The notes beneath the pieces were generated by a model. The model made no database searches and was not told the DNA's origin. It saw nothing but the letters and a program-made list of their open reading frames with translations. DNA of 12,526 nt from Deltaproteobacteria bacterium (GTDB lineage: Bacteria; Desulfobacterota; Binatia; Binatales; Binataceae): contig DAHZDR010000139.1 in NCBI GenBank assembly GCA_027403435.1, forward strand, positions 1 to 12,526, in the 5' to 3' direction. Position 1 is the stretch's first letter. Every line of letters begins with the position of its first letter. Positions 1 through 6,480 of the stretch are shown piece after piece. Position numbers and translations under genes: made by a program.

Positions 1-1965
1 CTCGCGCAGGATCGCCGTGGCCGCAAGCGCCTCGATCGTCGCCACGTCGCCGGCGCTCGCCATCACGACTTCCGGCGCGACGCCTTGATCGGTCGAGGCC
101 CAGTCCCATAGTCCGACGCCCTTCGTGCAATGCTTGACCGCGGCGTCCATCGAAAGGAACTGCGGATGCGGCTCCTTGTCGGCGACGATGACGTTCACGT
201 AGTTCAGGCTGCGCAGACAGTGATCGGCCACGCTCAGCAGGCAATTGGCGTCGGGCGGCAAATAGATACGCGTCACGCTTGGACTTTTGTTCGTCACAAC
301 GTCGATAAAGCCGGGATCCTGATGAGTAAAACCGTTGTGATCCTGGCGCCAGACGGTCGAACTAATCAGTATATTGAGCGAGGAGATCGGCGCCCTCCAG
401 GTGACTTCGTTCCGGCATTTCTCCAGCCACTTGGCGTGCTGATTCACCATTGAATCGATAATGTGCGCGAAGGCCTCGTAGGTCGAAAACAGGCCGTGGC
501 GGCCGGTCAGCAGGTAGCCTTCGAGCCAGCCTTCCAGCGTATGCTCGCTCAGCATTTCCATGACGCGGCCGTTGCGCGCGAGCTCGCCGCCGTCCCGATC
601 CTCTGGCAGATATTCGCCGAGCCAGGTTTTTTTCGACGCCTCGTATATCGCCTGCAAGCGGTTGGACGCGGTTTCGTCCGGGCCGAAGACGCGGAAATTA
701 TGCATATTTTCGCGCATCACGTCGCGCAGGAACTGGCCCGCGATGTAGGTATTCTGCGCCTGCTCGCGGCCGGGCCGCGCGACCTCGATCGCGTAGTCGC
801 GGAAATCCGGAATCCGCAGCGGCTTGCGCAGCAATCCGCCATTGGCGTGCGGATTCTCGCTGATCCGCCGATGGCGCGCGGGCGCCAGCGCCTTGAGCTC
901 CGCAATCAGCTTGCCGCTTTCGTCGAATAATTCCTCAGGCCGATAGCTCCTCATCCAGGTTTCGAGGATTTTCAGATGTGCCGCGTTCGCGGGCACGTCC
1001 GTTATCGGCACCTGATGGGCGCGCCAGAAGCCTTCGATCCGCTTGCCGTCGATCTCCTTCGGCGCCGTCCAACCCTTGGGCGTGCGCAGAATGATCATCG
1101 GCCAGCGTGGCCGTTGAGCCTGCGCTGCGTCGGCGCGGCGCGCCTCCGCCTGGATGGCGCGGATCCGCTGCACGCAATCTTCGAGCGTCGCCGCCATCAA
1201 CTGATGCATCCTGGGCGGATCGTCGCCGGCGACGACGTGGGGTTCGTAACCGTAGCCGCGGAAGAGCTGCTCCAGTTCGTCGGCCGGAATCCTCGCCAGA
1301 ATCGTCGGATTCGCGATTTTGTAGCCGTTCAAATGCAGGATGGGCAGCACCGCGCCGTCGCGGACCGGATTGAGGAATTTGTTGGAATGCCACGAGGTCG
1401 CCAGCGGTCCCGTTTCCGCCTCGCCGTCGCCCACCACCGCGACCGCGATCAAATCCGGATTGTCGAACGCCGCTCCATGCGCATGCGAGAGGCTGTAGCC
1501 CAGTTCGCCGCCCTCATGGATCGAACCCGGCGTTTCCGGCGTGCAATGGCTGCCGATTCCGCCCGGAAACGAGAACAGCTTGAAGAACCGGCGCATCCCT
1601 TCAAGGTCTTCGCTGCGGTCGGAATAGACTTCCGAATAAACTCCTTCGAGATAACTGTTGGCCAGCGTCGCCGGCGCGCCATGCCCCGGTCCCGAAATAT
1701 AGAGCACGTCGAGATCGTATTTTTTGATCAGGCGGTTCAGATGCGTCCAGACGAAAGTCTGGCCGGGATCGGATCCCCAATGGCCCAGCAGGCGGCGCTT
1801 GATATGTTCGGGCCGCAGCGGCTCGCGCAGCAACGGATTGTCCCGCAAATAGAGCATCCCGAGACACAGGTAATTGCAGGCGCGCCAGTATGCGTCGGTT
1901 TTGCGCAACTCCTCGCCGTCGAGCGGATTGTTGGCGATGGCCCCGGTCTTATCAGCGTTGTCCAT
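1..1965 (-). CDS. xfp: Phosphoketolase (xylulose-5-phosphate / fructose-6-phosphate), 3' end outside window
   Basis: Thiamine-diphosphate enzyme that splits xylulose 5-phosphate (and often fructose 6-phosphate) with phosphate into acetyl phosphate and an aldose phosphate in the cytoplasm. The frame is open from ATG at 1965 to the window edge, giving 655 residues of a family usually near 790-800, so about 140 C-terminal residues are missing. Family signatures are clear: WRACNYLCLGMLYL near residue 25, RLLGHWGSDPG near 60, ISGPGHGAPA near 90, the cofactor segment GDGEAETGPLATSWHSNKFL near 165, ILRTPKGWTAPKEIDG near 285, and TVWRQDHNGFTHQDPGF near 545. The last visible part, CTKGVGLWDWAS, is also typical. 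A GGAG lies 9-12 nt before the ATG. It follows sthA on the same strand after 327 bp, so it may have its own promoter. No frameshift was seen. The call is firm; substrate preference cannot be read from sequence. Confidence 0.96.
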   Translation of the reverse strand, partial: MDNADKTGAIANNPLDGEELRKTDAYWRACNYLCLGMLYLRDNPLLREPLRPEHIKRRLLGHWGSDPGQTFVWTHLNRLIKKYDLDVLYISGPGHGAPATLANSYLEGVYSEVYSDRSEDLEGMRRFFKLFSFPGGIGSHCTPETPGSIHEGGELGYSLSHAHGAAFDNPDLIAVAVVGDGEAETGPLATSWHSNKFLNPVRDGAVLPILHLNGYKIANPTILARIPADELEQLFRGYGYEPHVVAGDDPPRMHQLMAATLEDCVQRIRAIQAEARRADAAQAQRPRWPMIILRTPKGWTAPKEIDGKRIEGFWRAHQVPITDVPANAAHLKILETWMRSYRPEELFDESGKLIAELKALAPARHRRISENPHANGGLLRKPLRIPDFRDYAIEVARPGREQAQNTYIAGQFLRDVMRENMHNFRVFGPDETASNRLQAIYEASKKTWLGEYLPEDRDGGELARNGRVMEMLSEHTLEGWLEGYLLTGRHGLFSTYEAFAHIIDSMVNQHAKWLEKCRNEVTWRAPISSLNILISSTVWRQDHNGFTHQDPGFIDVVTNKSPSVTRIYLPPDANCLLSVADHCLRSLNYVNVIVADKEPHPQFLSMDAAVKHCTKGVGLWDWASTDQGVAPEVVMASAGDVATIEALAATAILRE

Positions 1966-2292
1966 GCGGCAGTCTCCGGTTCGCGAGCGGCCGCGCCGGC
2001 GCCGCTCATCGTTTTGCGGAAATCAAATCGCGACCGCGTTCATTCCCCTCCGCGCCCGCGCGCCGATCGCGCGTGCAACCATCCAGCCGTCTGTTTTGGA
2101 CCTGACGATTCGAACCAACGCGGAATCCGATCGTTAACGATAAAATGCTGCTCCCGGTTAATCCGGGATGCAACCAGCCGCCGCGCGACTGACATTGCGC
2201 GCCGATTAAATTATCCGGGCCGCGCGCCGTCGCGCCGATTCGCCGCCATGCCTGGCGCAATCCGCCGGCGCCGGGTTAATCGGCCGCGCCGC
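1966..2292. other. Intergenic region between sthA and xfp, with palindromes
   Basis: No convincing gene was found in these 327 bp. Both flanking genes run on the minus strand, so this is the xfp leader and upstream region. It contains a perfect 12-bp palindrome (ATCGTTAACGAT, 2130-2141) and, 10 bp away, an inverted repeat with 6-bp arms (TCCCGG/CCGGGA, 2152-2168). Short AT islands containing TTAAT occur at 2158-2162, 2204-2213 and 2275-2280 in otherwise very GC-rich DNA. I found no convincing -35/-10 pair and no T-rich terminator after sthA. Confidence 0.6.
2130..2168. promoter_or_regulatory. Palindrome plus hairpin upstream of xfp (possible operator)
   Basis: A perfect 12-bp palindrome, ATCGTTAACGAT at 2130-2141, is followed by TCCCGG-TTAAT-CCGGGA at 2152-2168. 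They lie about 165-200 bp upstream of the phosphoketolase start, in a gap without genes. The symmetry is seen directly. A role as a transcription factor site is inference, and no regulator in the window is obviously linked. The hairpin lacks a T-run, so it is a poor intrinsic terminator. Confidence 0.3.
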
Positions 2293-3699
2293 TCAGCTCA
2301 CCAGCCGGTTGATCCCGTCGAACGCCGCCGTTTTGTAGCATTCCGCCAGCGTCGGATAGTTGAAAACCGTATTGATGAAGTAGTCGATCGTCCCGCCCAG
2401 CGCGAGCACCGCCTGGCCGATATGCACCAGCTCGCACGCGCCTTCGCCCAGCGCGTGCACCCCCAGCAATTCGCGGTTCTCGCGATGGAACAGCAGCTTG
2501 AGCAGGCCGAAGCTCGCGCCCGCGATATTGCCGCGCGCGATCTCCCCGTAGCGCGCCTTGCCGATTTCATACGGCACGCCCGCTTCGCTCAGTTCTTCCT
2601 CGTTGCGGCCGACGAACGACAGTTCCGGAATCGTATAGATGCCGTAGGGCAGCAGCTCGCGCGCGTGCGACACGCCGGCGCCGAAAGCGTGACAGGCCGC
2701 GACCCGCCCCTGCTCAGCCGAGGTTGACGCCAGGCTCGGAAAGCCGGTCACGTCCCCGGCGGCGTAGATATGCGGCACGGCGGTCTGGAAAAATTCGTTC
2801 ACCGCGATCCGCCCGCGCCGATCGGTTTCGATTCCCACCGCCGCGAGCTCGAGCCGCGCCGTCGCGCCCGCGCGGCCCATGCTGCACAGCGCCGTTTCCG
2901 TCGCGATACGCTTGCCGCTGGCGAGCTTCACTTCGACGTGCGAACCGCCGGCGCCATTCAGCAACTCCACGCCGGTGACCCGCTCGCCGAGTCTCAGCGT
3001 CACGCGCTTTTCCCGCAGGTGGTAGGCGAGGGTCTCGGCGATCTCCGCGTCAACGAAGGGCAGCAGCCGCGCGCGGCTGTCGATCAGCGTCACCCGCACG
3101 TCCAGCGCGGCGAACATGCTCGCGTATTCGCAGCCGATCACGCCGGCGCCGATCACCGTGAGCGTGCGCGGCAATTCGGTGAGCTTCAAAATATCGTCGC
3201 TGGTAAAAACGTTGCGTCCGTCCAGCGGCATCGCGGAATCCACCGCCGGCGCCGTTCCGACCGCGATCGCGATATGCGCCGCCGTGATCGTCCGCCGCGC
3301 GCCGCCGTCGGTCATCGTCAGCCGCAGCGTATGCGGATCGATGAATGACGCCTCCGCGCACGCCACTTCGACGCCGTTGCGCTGCAACTGATGGCGCGCG
3401 ACGTCGATTTCATGGCGCACCACGCCTTCGACCCGGAACAGCAAATCCTGCAACGTGATGCGATCCTTCACCCGGTACGATTCGCCGTATATCGCATGCT
3501 CGCGGTACCCCGACAAATACAACACCGCTTCGCGCATCGTCTTGCTCGGAATCGTTCCGGTGTTGACGCACACGCCGCCGATTATCGGATTGCGCTCGAC
3601 GATAATCGCGCGCTTGCGCAGCTTGGCCGCCTGAATCGCCGCATGATGGCCGGCCGGTCCCGAACCGATTACCGCCAGATCGTAGTCGAATTCAGCCAC
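2293..3699 (-). CDS. sthA: Soluble pyridine nucleotide transhydrogenase (SthA, Si-specific)
   Basis: Cytoplasmic FAD flavoprotein that moves hydride between NADPH and NAD+ to balance the two pools. The 468-residue length matches the family. The FAD-binding GSGPAG is at residues 12-17 and the acidic residue ending the second strand is E35. GGVCVNTGTIPSK at 41-53 has only one Cys: the second redox Cys of dihydrolipoamide dehydrogenase is Thr, as in E. coli SthA. The NAD(P) domain carries VIGAGVIGCEYA, the second FAD site carries YAAGDVTGFPSLAS, and the C-terminal interface has FNYPTLAE instead of the lipoamide dehydrogenase HAHPTLSE. These differences separate it from Lpd and mercuric reductase. 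The start is GTG at 3699, supported by a strong purine run (GGAGGGAGAG, 3708-3717) 8 nt upstream. It is followed by xfp on the same strand. Confidence 0.95.
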   Translation of the reverse strand: MAEFDYDLAVIGSGPAGHHAAIQAAKLRKRAIIVERNPIIGGVCVNTGTIPSKTMREAVLYLSGYREHAIYGESYRVKDRITLQDLLFRVEGVVRHEIDVARHQLQRNGVEVACAEASFIDPHTLRLTMTDGGARRTITAAHIAIAVGTAPAVDSAMPLDGRNVFTSDDILKLTELPRTLTVIGAGVIGCEYASMFAALDVRVTLIDSRARLLPFVDAEIAETLAYHLREKRVTLRLGERVTGVELLNGAGGSHVEVKLASGKRIATETALCSMGRAGATARLELAAVGIETDRRGRIAVNEFFQTAVPHIYAAGDVTGFPSLASTSAEQGRVAACHAFGAGVSHARELLPYGIYTIPELSFVGRNEEELSEAGVPYEIGKARYGEIARGNIAGASFGLLKLLFHRENRELLGVHALGEGACELVHIGQAVLALGGTIDYFINTVFNYPTLAECYKTAAFDGINRLVS

Positions 3700-3754
3700 A
3701 AGCTAACTCTCCCTCCCTCGAACCGCGCGCGCGGCATCCGCTGATTGAGTCTTG

Positions 3755-3783
3755 ATCGTGAGCGCGCCGGCCGCGCCAGTCAA
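3755..3783 (-). promoter_or_regulatory. Candidate sigma70-type promoter for sthA
   Basis: On the minus strand, TTGACT (3783-3778, five of six consensus bases) is followed after 17 bp by CACGAT (3760-3755, three of six). This would put the transcript start near 3748, about 50 nt before the GTG of sthA. The -10 element is weak, so this is only a candidate. A perfect inverted repeat sits about 20 bp upstream of the -35 element. Confidence 0.3.
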
Positions 3784-3803
3784 AGCGCGCGCATGAAAAT
3801 CGC

Positions 3804-3824
3804 CGCGATCACCCCTTGATCGCG
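3804..3824. promoter_or_regulatory. Perfect inverted repeat upstream of sthA (possible operator)
   Basis: CGCGATCA (3804-3811) and TGATCGCG (3817-3824) form perfect 8-bp arms around a 5-bp centre, in the gene-free region about 105 bp before sthA. The position just upstream of the candidate -35 element would suit an activator or a repressor. This is inference; the GC-rich background makes some dyads likely by chance. Confidence 0.35.
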
Positions 3825-4043
3825 CTCAAACGCTCTCCCAATGACGTATCTGGCTAACGATTAGGGCGGGCGCGGGCCTACGCGCGCGATGAACGCCGGC
3901 CGCAACGCATTTCGCGCTACCCGCTCCCGCCGCCGCGCGCGCTATTGCCGCGTCTGGCCGCCGCCGGCTTCTCCCGGCGATGCCGCTTCGGCGCGCTCGA
4001 CGCTCAGCACGACGCTCACCGTGGCCGTCCCGCCGCCGTTTGT

Positions 4044-4071
4044 GCGAAAATTACCGCCGCCGCTTCGGCGG
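4044..4071 (-). terminator. Possible intrinsic terminator after the PNPOx-like gene
   Basis: The plus-strand bases CCGCCG-CTT-CGGCGG (4057-4071) form a 6-bp GC stem. Read on the minus strand the stem is followed by CGGTAATTTTCGC, with a four-T run. It starts about 45 nt after the stop codon at 4116. The short T-run and the few bases between stem and T-run make it a weak terminator. Confidence 0.35.
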
Positions 4072-4115
4072 GGCGCGATGTCGGCTTGATTGCGCGGCGC
4101 ATGCGCCAGCGGAAT

Positions 4116-4559
4116 TTACAATTCCACCCGGAACGAATCCTGGAGTCCCGCCGCGTATGAAATCCGCCGCGGCCGAATCCGCATCATCCGAAGCGTTTCC
4201 GCGCCGAAAAATGGCGCTTCGAAAGGATTTTTCTTGAGGAAAAGCGCCTTGCAGCGCTCCCATTCCGCGCTCTCCCGCGCGACCTCGCCGGCCTCGCCCT
4301 GAAACGCCGCGCGGGTAATCTCGAAGGTCGCGACTTTGCCCACGTCGCGCGTATCCACCAGCACCGTGGCCTTCGGATGTTTCAGCAGGTTCTGATGCTT
4401 CTCCGTGCCGGAACGCATGATGAAAAGGAGATCGAGCTCGTCCGTCTCGGCGAACGCCTGCATGGTTCCGGTCGGCCATTGCTCGCCCTGCGTAATCAGC
4501 ACCGCAACATGTTCCTGGCCGAGCAGATCCATCACCTTTTGCTTTTGTTCCGCGTTCAC
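4116..4559 (-). CDS. Pyridoxamine 5'-phosphate oxidase-like FMN-binding split-barrel protein
   Basis: A 147-residue protein with the small PNPOx-like split-barrel layout: an N-terminal helix (MNAEQKQKVMDLLGQE), then VAVLITQGEQWPTGTMQAF, then LDLLFIMRSGTEKHQNLLKH and PKATVLVDT. The pattern of a barrel strand, a basic 'S/T-x-K' segment and a strand ending in V-D is typical of flavin-binding members, which often dimerise around FMN or F420. The family is broad (flavin reductases, pyridoxamine-phosphate-oxidase-like enzymes, general stress proteins), so the substrate is unknown. The start is GTG at 4559 with AAAGGA about 10 nt upstream. It is 77 nt downstream of the TusA-like gene on the same strand and may be the third gene of that operon. 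True PdxH enzymes are longer, so this is unlikely to be the vitamin B6 enzyme. Confidence 0.8.
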   Translation of the reverse strand: MNAEQKQKVMDLLGQEHVAVLITQGEQWPTGTMQAFAETDELDLLFIMRSGTEKHQNLLKHPKATVLVDTRDVGKVATFEITRAAFQGEAGEVARESAEWERCKALFLKKNPFEAPFFGAETLRMMRIRPRRISYAAGLQDSFRVEL

Positions 4560-4636
4560 AGCCGGGTTCCTTTCGAGGGTTTGTTCAAATCCCGTCCGAC
4601 GAATAATTCATCAGCGGCGGCCCAATCATCCCCGCG

Positions 4637-4855
4637 CTATTTCTCGATCGCCACGCGCCAGCCCTCGGCGCAGGCCTCGGCCGCGATCACCGCGTAACCC
4701 TCCGCTTCGGCCGCCCGCGGAAGGTCGCGCACGCCGCGCGGATCGTCGATTATCAGCTCAAGGGTTTCGCCGCGCGCCAGGGTTTCCAGCCGCACCTTCG
4801 CATGCGCCCAGTTGAGCGGACATTTGATTCCGCGCAAATCGAGCTTGAGCGCCAT
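4637..4855 (-). CDS. TusA/SirA-family sulfur carrier protein, CPLN variant
   Basis: A 72-residue single-domain protein. LDLRGIKCPLNWAHAKVRLE at residues 5-24 matches the TusA fold start, with the sulfur-carrying Cys at 12. The family motif CPxP is CPLN here; the second Pro is replaced by Asn. LELIIDDPRGVRDLPRAAE at about 32-50 matches the conserved DDP...D(I/L)P section of TusA. TusA proteins carry persulfide sulfur to thiouridine, molybdopterin or sulfur-oxidation enzymes. CPLN-type members are known outside the classical tRNA-thiolation TusA, so the acceptor is unclear. The start ATG at 4855 lies 11 nt after the stop of the DsbA-like gene, which strongly suggests cotranscription and possibly a linked thiol/sulfur function. 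No strong Shine-Dalgarno is visible, which fits translational coupling. Confidence 0.85.
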   Translation of the reverse strand: MALKLDLRGIKCPLNWAHAKVRLETLARGETLELIIDDPRGVRDLPRAAEAEGYAVIAAEACAEGWRVAIEK

Positions 4856-4866
4856 CGCCGCCCGGC

Positions 4867-5490
4867 CTATTTCGCCGCTCCGAACCGTTCGCTCGCCCGC
4901 CTGAGCAGCATCCGCATTACGTCCTCGCTCTGCGCGCCGACCATCGAAAATTCGCCGACGAAAAACGTCGGCACGCCGCTTACGCTCCGCTGTCGCGCCG
5001 CCAGCGCGTTATTCTTGAGCGTCAGCTCGTAGCGGCGCGATTTCAGCGCCTCGCTCATCGCGGCGGCGTCGATTCCGGCGTCGGCCGCCAGCTCCGCGAT
5101 CACTCCGGCCTGTCCGATATTCAGCCCCTCGCTAAAGTAGGCGCGATAAACCCGTTCCTCGAACGCCTCGGCCCGCCCGGTCGTTTGCGCGAATTCCGCC
5201 GCCTCCAGCGCCAGCCGCGAATTGGTCAGCGTTTCCGGCGGCCGCATCGCCACTCCCGCCGCCTCGCCCATCGCGATGATGCGCGTCCAAATCGCCTTGC
5301 GCGCTTCCGGATCCATCCCACTGCGCCATTGCGCCGCCGGCATGCCTTCGGCCGGCCATTCCGGATGGATCTGAAAGCCGGCCCACGCCAAATCGAAGTC
5401 GAATTCCGGTTTGAGCTTGCGCACGACTTCGAAGCCGATGTAACAGAAGGGGCAAATGAAGTCCGAAAACATCTCGAGCTTTAGCGTCAT
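4867..5490 (-). CDS. DsbA/FrnE-like thiol oxidoreductase
   Basis: A 207-residue protein of the DsbA-family FrnE / 2-hydroxychromene-2-carboxylate isomerase group. The N-terminal thioredoxin strand MTLKLEMFSDFICPFCYIG carries a CPFC redox motif at residues 13-16. An inserted helical domain follows, and the C-terminal thioredoxin part has the cis-proline segment SGVPTFFVGEFSMVGAQ. Length and layout match FrnE-like proteins. There is no signal peptide, so it is probably cytoplasmic. I chose ATG at 5490: a GAGG at 5503-5506 is 12 nt away, whereas the upstream TTG at 5499 would leave only 3 nt. The retained Cys pair argues for a disulfide oxidoreductase rather than an isomerase. It heads a likely three-gene operon with the TusA-like and PNPOx-like genes. 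Confidence 0.85.
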   Translation of the reverse strand: MTLKLEMFSDFICPFCYIGFEVVRKLKPEFDFDLAWAGFQIHPEWPAEGMPAAQWRSGMDPEARKAIWTRIIAMGEAAGVAMRPPETLTNSRLALEAAEFAQTTGRAEAFEERVYRAYFSEGLNIGQAGVIAELAADAGIDAAAMSEALKSRRYELTLKNNALAARQRSVSGVPTFFVGEFSMVGAQSEDVMRMLLRRASERFGAAK

Positions 5491-5514
5491 GATCGCCAAT
5501 GACCTCGATCGAAA

Positions 5515-5542
5515 GATATAACGGCGCGGACCGGGGCGTCAA
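5515..5542 (-). promoter_or_regulatory. Sigma70-type promoter for the DsbA-like/TusA-like operon
   Basis: On the minus strand TTGACG (5542-5537, five of six consensus bases) is separated by 16 bp from TATATC (5520-5515, four of six). The transcript would start near 5508, giving a leader of roughly 18 nt before ATG 5490 and starting close to the GAGG ribosome site. This is the best match to a housekeeping promoter that I see in the window. The short leader also favours the ATG over the TTG start. Confidence 0.5.
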
Positions 5543-5566
5543 AACTTCCGCCGCCGCTCTGGCTCC

Positions 5567-5584
5567 AGCCCGCGGCGGGCTTTT
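5567..5584 (+). terminator. Terminator-like hairpin inside a divergent promoter region
   Basis: AGCCCG-CGG-CGGGCT (5567-5581) is a perfect 6-bp stem that runs directly into TTTT (5581-5584), the shape of an intrinsic terminator for plus-strand transcription. No plus-strand gene ends before it; the neighbouring gene on the left is divergent. It could insulate the first SDR from antisense transcription, act as an attenuator, or be accidental. Confidence 0.35.
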
Positions 5585-5610
5585 CCGCTGGACCGTTAAC
5601 TGGCTATGTT
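5582..5610 (+). promoter_or_regulatory. Weak candidate promoter for the SDR pair
   Basis: TTTCCG (5582-5587) and TATGTT (5605-5610) are spaced by 17 bp and match the sigma70 consensus at three and four of six positions. The expected transcript start near 5617 leaves about 40 nt before ATG 5657. It overlaps the T-run of the preceding hairpin. The assignment is tentative and rests on position more than on sequence quality. Confidence 0.2.
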
Positions 5611-5656
5611 GGCATCTGATGACGGCTGGCGCCCGCGCCCGCCGCGCGGAGGTCCC

Positions 5657-6451
5657 ATGATTCTCGACCGCTTCAAACTCGACGGCAAGGTCGCCATCAT
5701 TACCGGCGGCGGACGCGGCTTGGACCGCGCGATGGCGGTGCGGTTCGCCAATTGCGGCGCCGATATCGTCGCCGCCGCGCGCACCCTCGATCAGCTCAAC
5801 GAGACCAAGGCCCTGGTCGAAGCCGCCGGCCGCAAATGCCAGATCGTGCCCACCGACGTCGGCCGCTCCGCGGAGGTTAACGCAATGGTCGCGGCGGCGA
5901 TCAAGGAATTCGGCCGCGTTGACGTGATGGTCAACAACGCCGGCATTGGCGAAGACTCCTTCGGCAAGTCAATCGACCAAATCACCGACGACGAATGGCG
6001 CCGCGGCATGGACGTGAACCTGTCCAGCCAGTTCTTTTGCGCCCGCGCCGTCATTCCGCACATGCTCAAGGCCGGCCACGGCAAAATCATCAACGTCGCT
6101 TCCGGTTACGGCCTGCGCGGCGGCAAGCACAATTACATGTACGCCTGTTCCAAGGGCGCCGTGCTCCAGCTTACCCGCTCGCTCGCGCTGACCTACGCCG
6201 AAAACAATATCCAGACCAATTGCATCGTCCCCGGCATCTTTCCCCATAACGAGGCGATGATGAAATTCTTCAAGGGCGGCAAATTCATTCCGATCGGCCG
6301 CCCCGGCAACGACGAGGACGTTGGACCGCTGGCGGTCTTTCTGGCCGCCGAGGCCTCCAACCACATTAACGGCGAATTGATCATCATCGACGGCGGCGGT
6401 CTGGCCGGCGGCGTCATCCCCACCGGCGTCGCTCCCGGCAATCCGGCCTGA
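5657..6451 (+). CDS. Short-chain dehydrogenase/reductase, classical type (first gene of SDR pair)
   Basis: A 264-residue NAD(P)-dependent oxidoreductase with a Rossmann fold, of FabG-like layout. Seen: cofactor motif TGGGRGLD at 16-23, R42 after the second strand (often linked to NADP preference), D67, NNAG at 93-96, and the full catalytic set N121, S149, Y162 and K166 (YACSK). The last Gly of TGxxxGxG is Asp23, an unusual change near the pyrophosphate. The C-terminus has the usual LAAEASNHINGELIIIDGGG followed by a short tail. The ATG at 5657 was chosen because GGAGG at 5648-5652 lies 4 nt upstream and the SDR fold starts within ten residues; an upstream TTG at 5606 would add 17 residues of no known fold. 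A second SDR follows 29 nt later on the same strand. The substrate is unknown. Confidence 0.9.
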   Translation: MILDRFKLDGKVAIITGGGRGLDRAMAVRFANCGADIVAAARTLDQLNETKALVEAAGRKCQIVPTDVGRSAEVNAMVAAAIKEFGRVDVMVNNAGIGEDSFGKSIDQITDDEWRRGMDVNLSSQFFCARAVIPHMLKAGHGKIINVASGYGLRGGKHNYMYACSKGAVLQLTRSLALTYAENNIQTNCIVPGIFPHNEAMMKFFKGGKFIPIGRPGNDEDVGPLAVFLAAEASNHINGELIIIDGGGLAGGVIPTGVAPGNPA

Positions 6452-6480
6452 CCCGCGCGCCGCTCACGATCGAGGTTCTC

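Larger units (their letters stand above)
3700..4115. other. Long intergenic region between the PNPOx-like gene and sthA
   Basis: This 416-bp stretch lies between two minus-strand genes. Open frames exist in several phases, but they give Arg/Pro/Ala-rich low-complexity peptides without recognisable motifs, as expected from GC-rich DNA. I see no reliable gene. The right end holds a hairpin that could end the operon entering from the right; the left end holds the candidate sthA promoter and an inverted repeat. Confidence 0.6.

Noticed and set aside
976..2727. A 583-codon open frame on the plus strand across xfp and sthA
   Set aside because: It is antisense to two clear genes, very rich in Arg, Ala and His, and has no family motif. 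It is a shadow caused by GC-rich codon use.
2293..3699. Dihydrolipoamide dehydrogenase or mercuric reductase
   Set aside because: The second redox cysteine is Thr and the C-terminal HAHPTLSE motif is replaced by FNYPTLAE, as in SthA.
3889..4237. Overlapping open frames in the gap before sthA
   Set aside because: They encode Arg/Pro/Ala-rich peptides without start signals and partly overlap the PNPOx-like gene.
5606..5656. N-terminal extension of the first SDR from TTG 5606
   Set aside because: The added residues are Arg/Pro-rich with no family counterpart, while ATG 5657 has GGAGG directly upstream.
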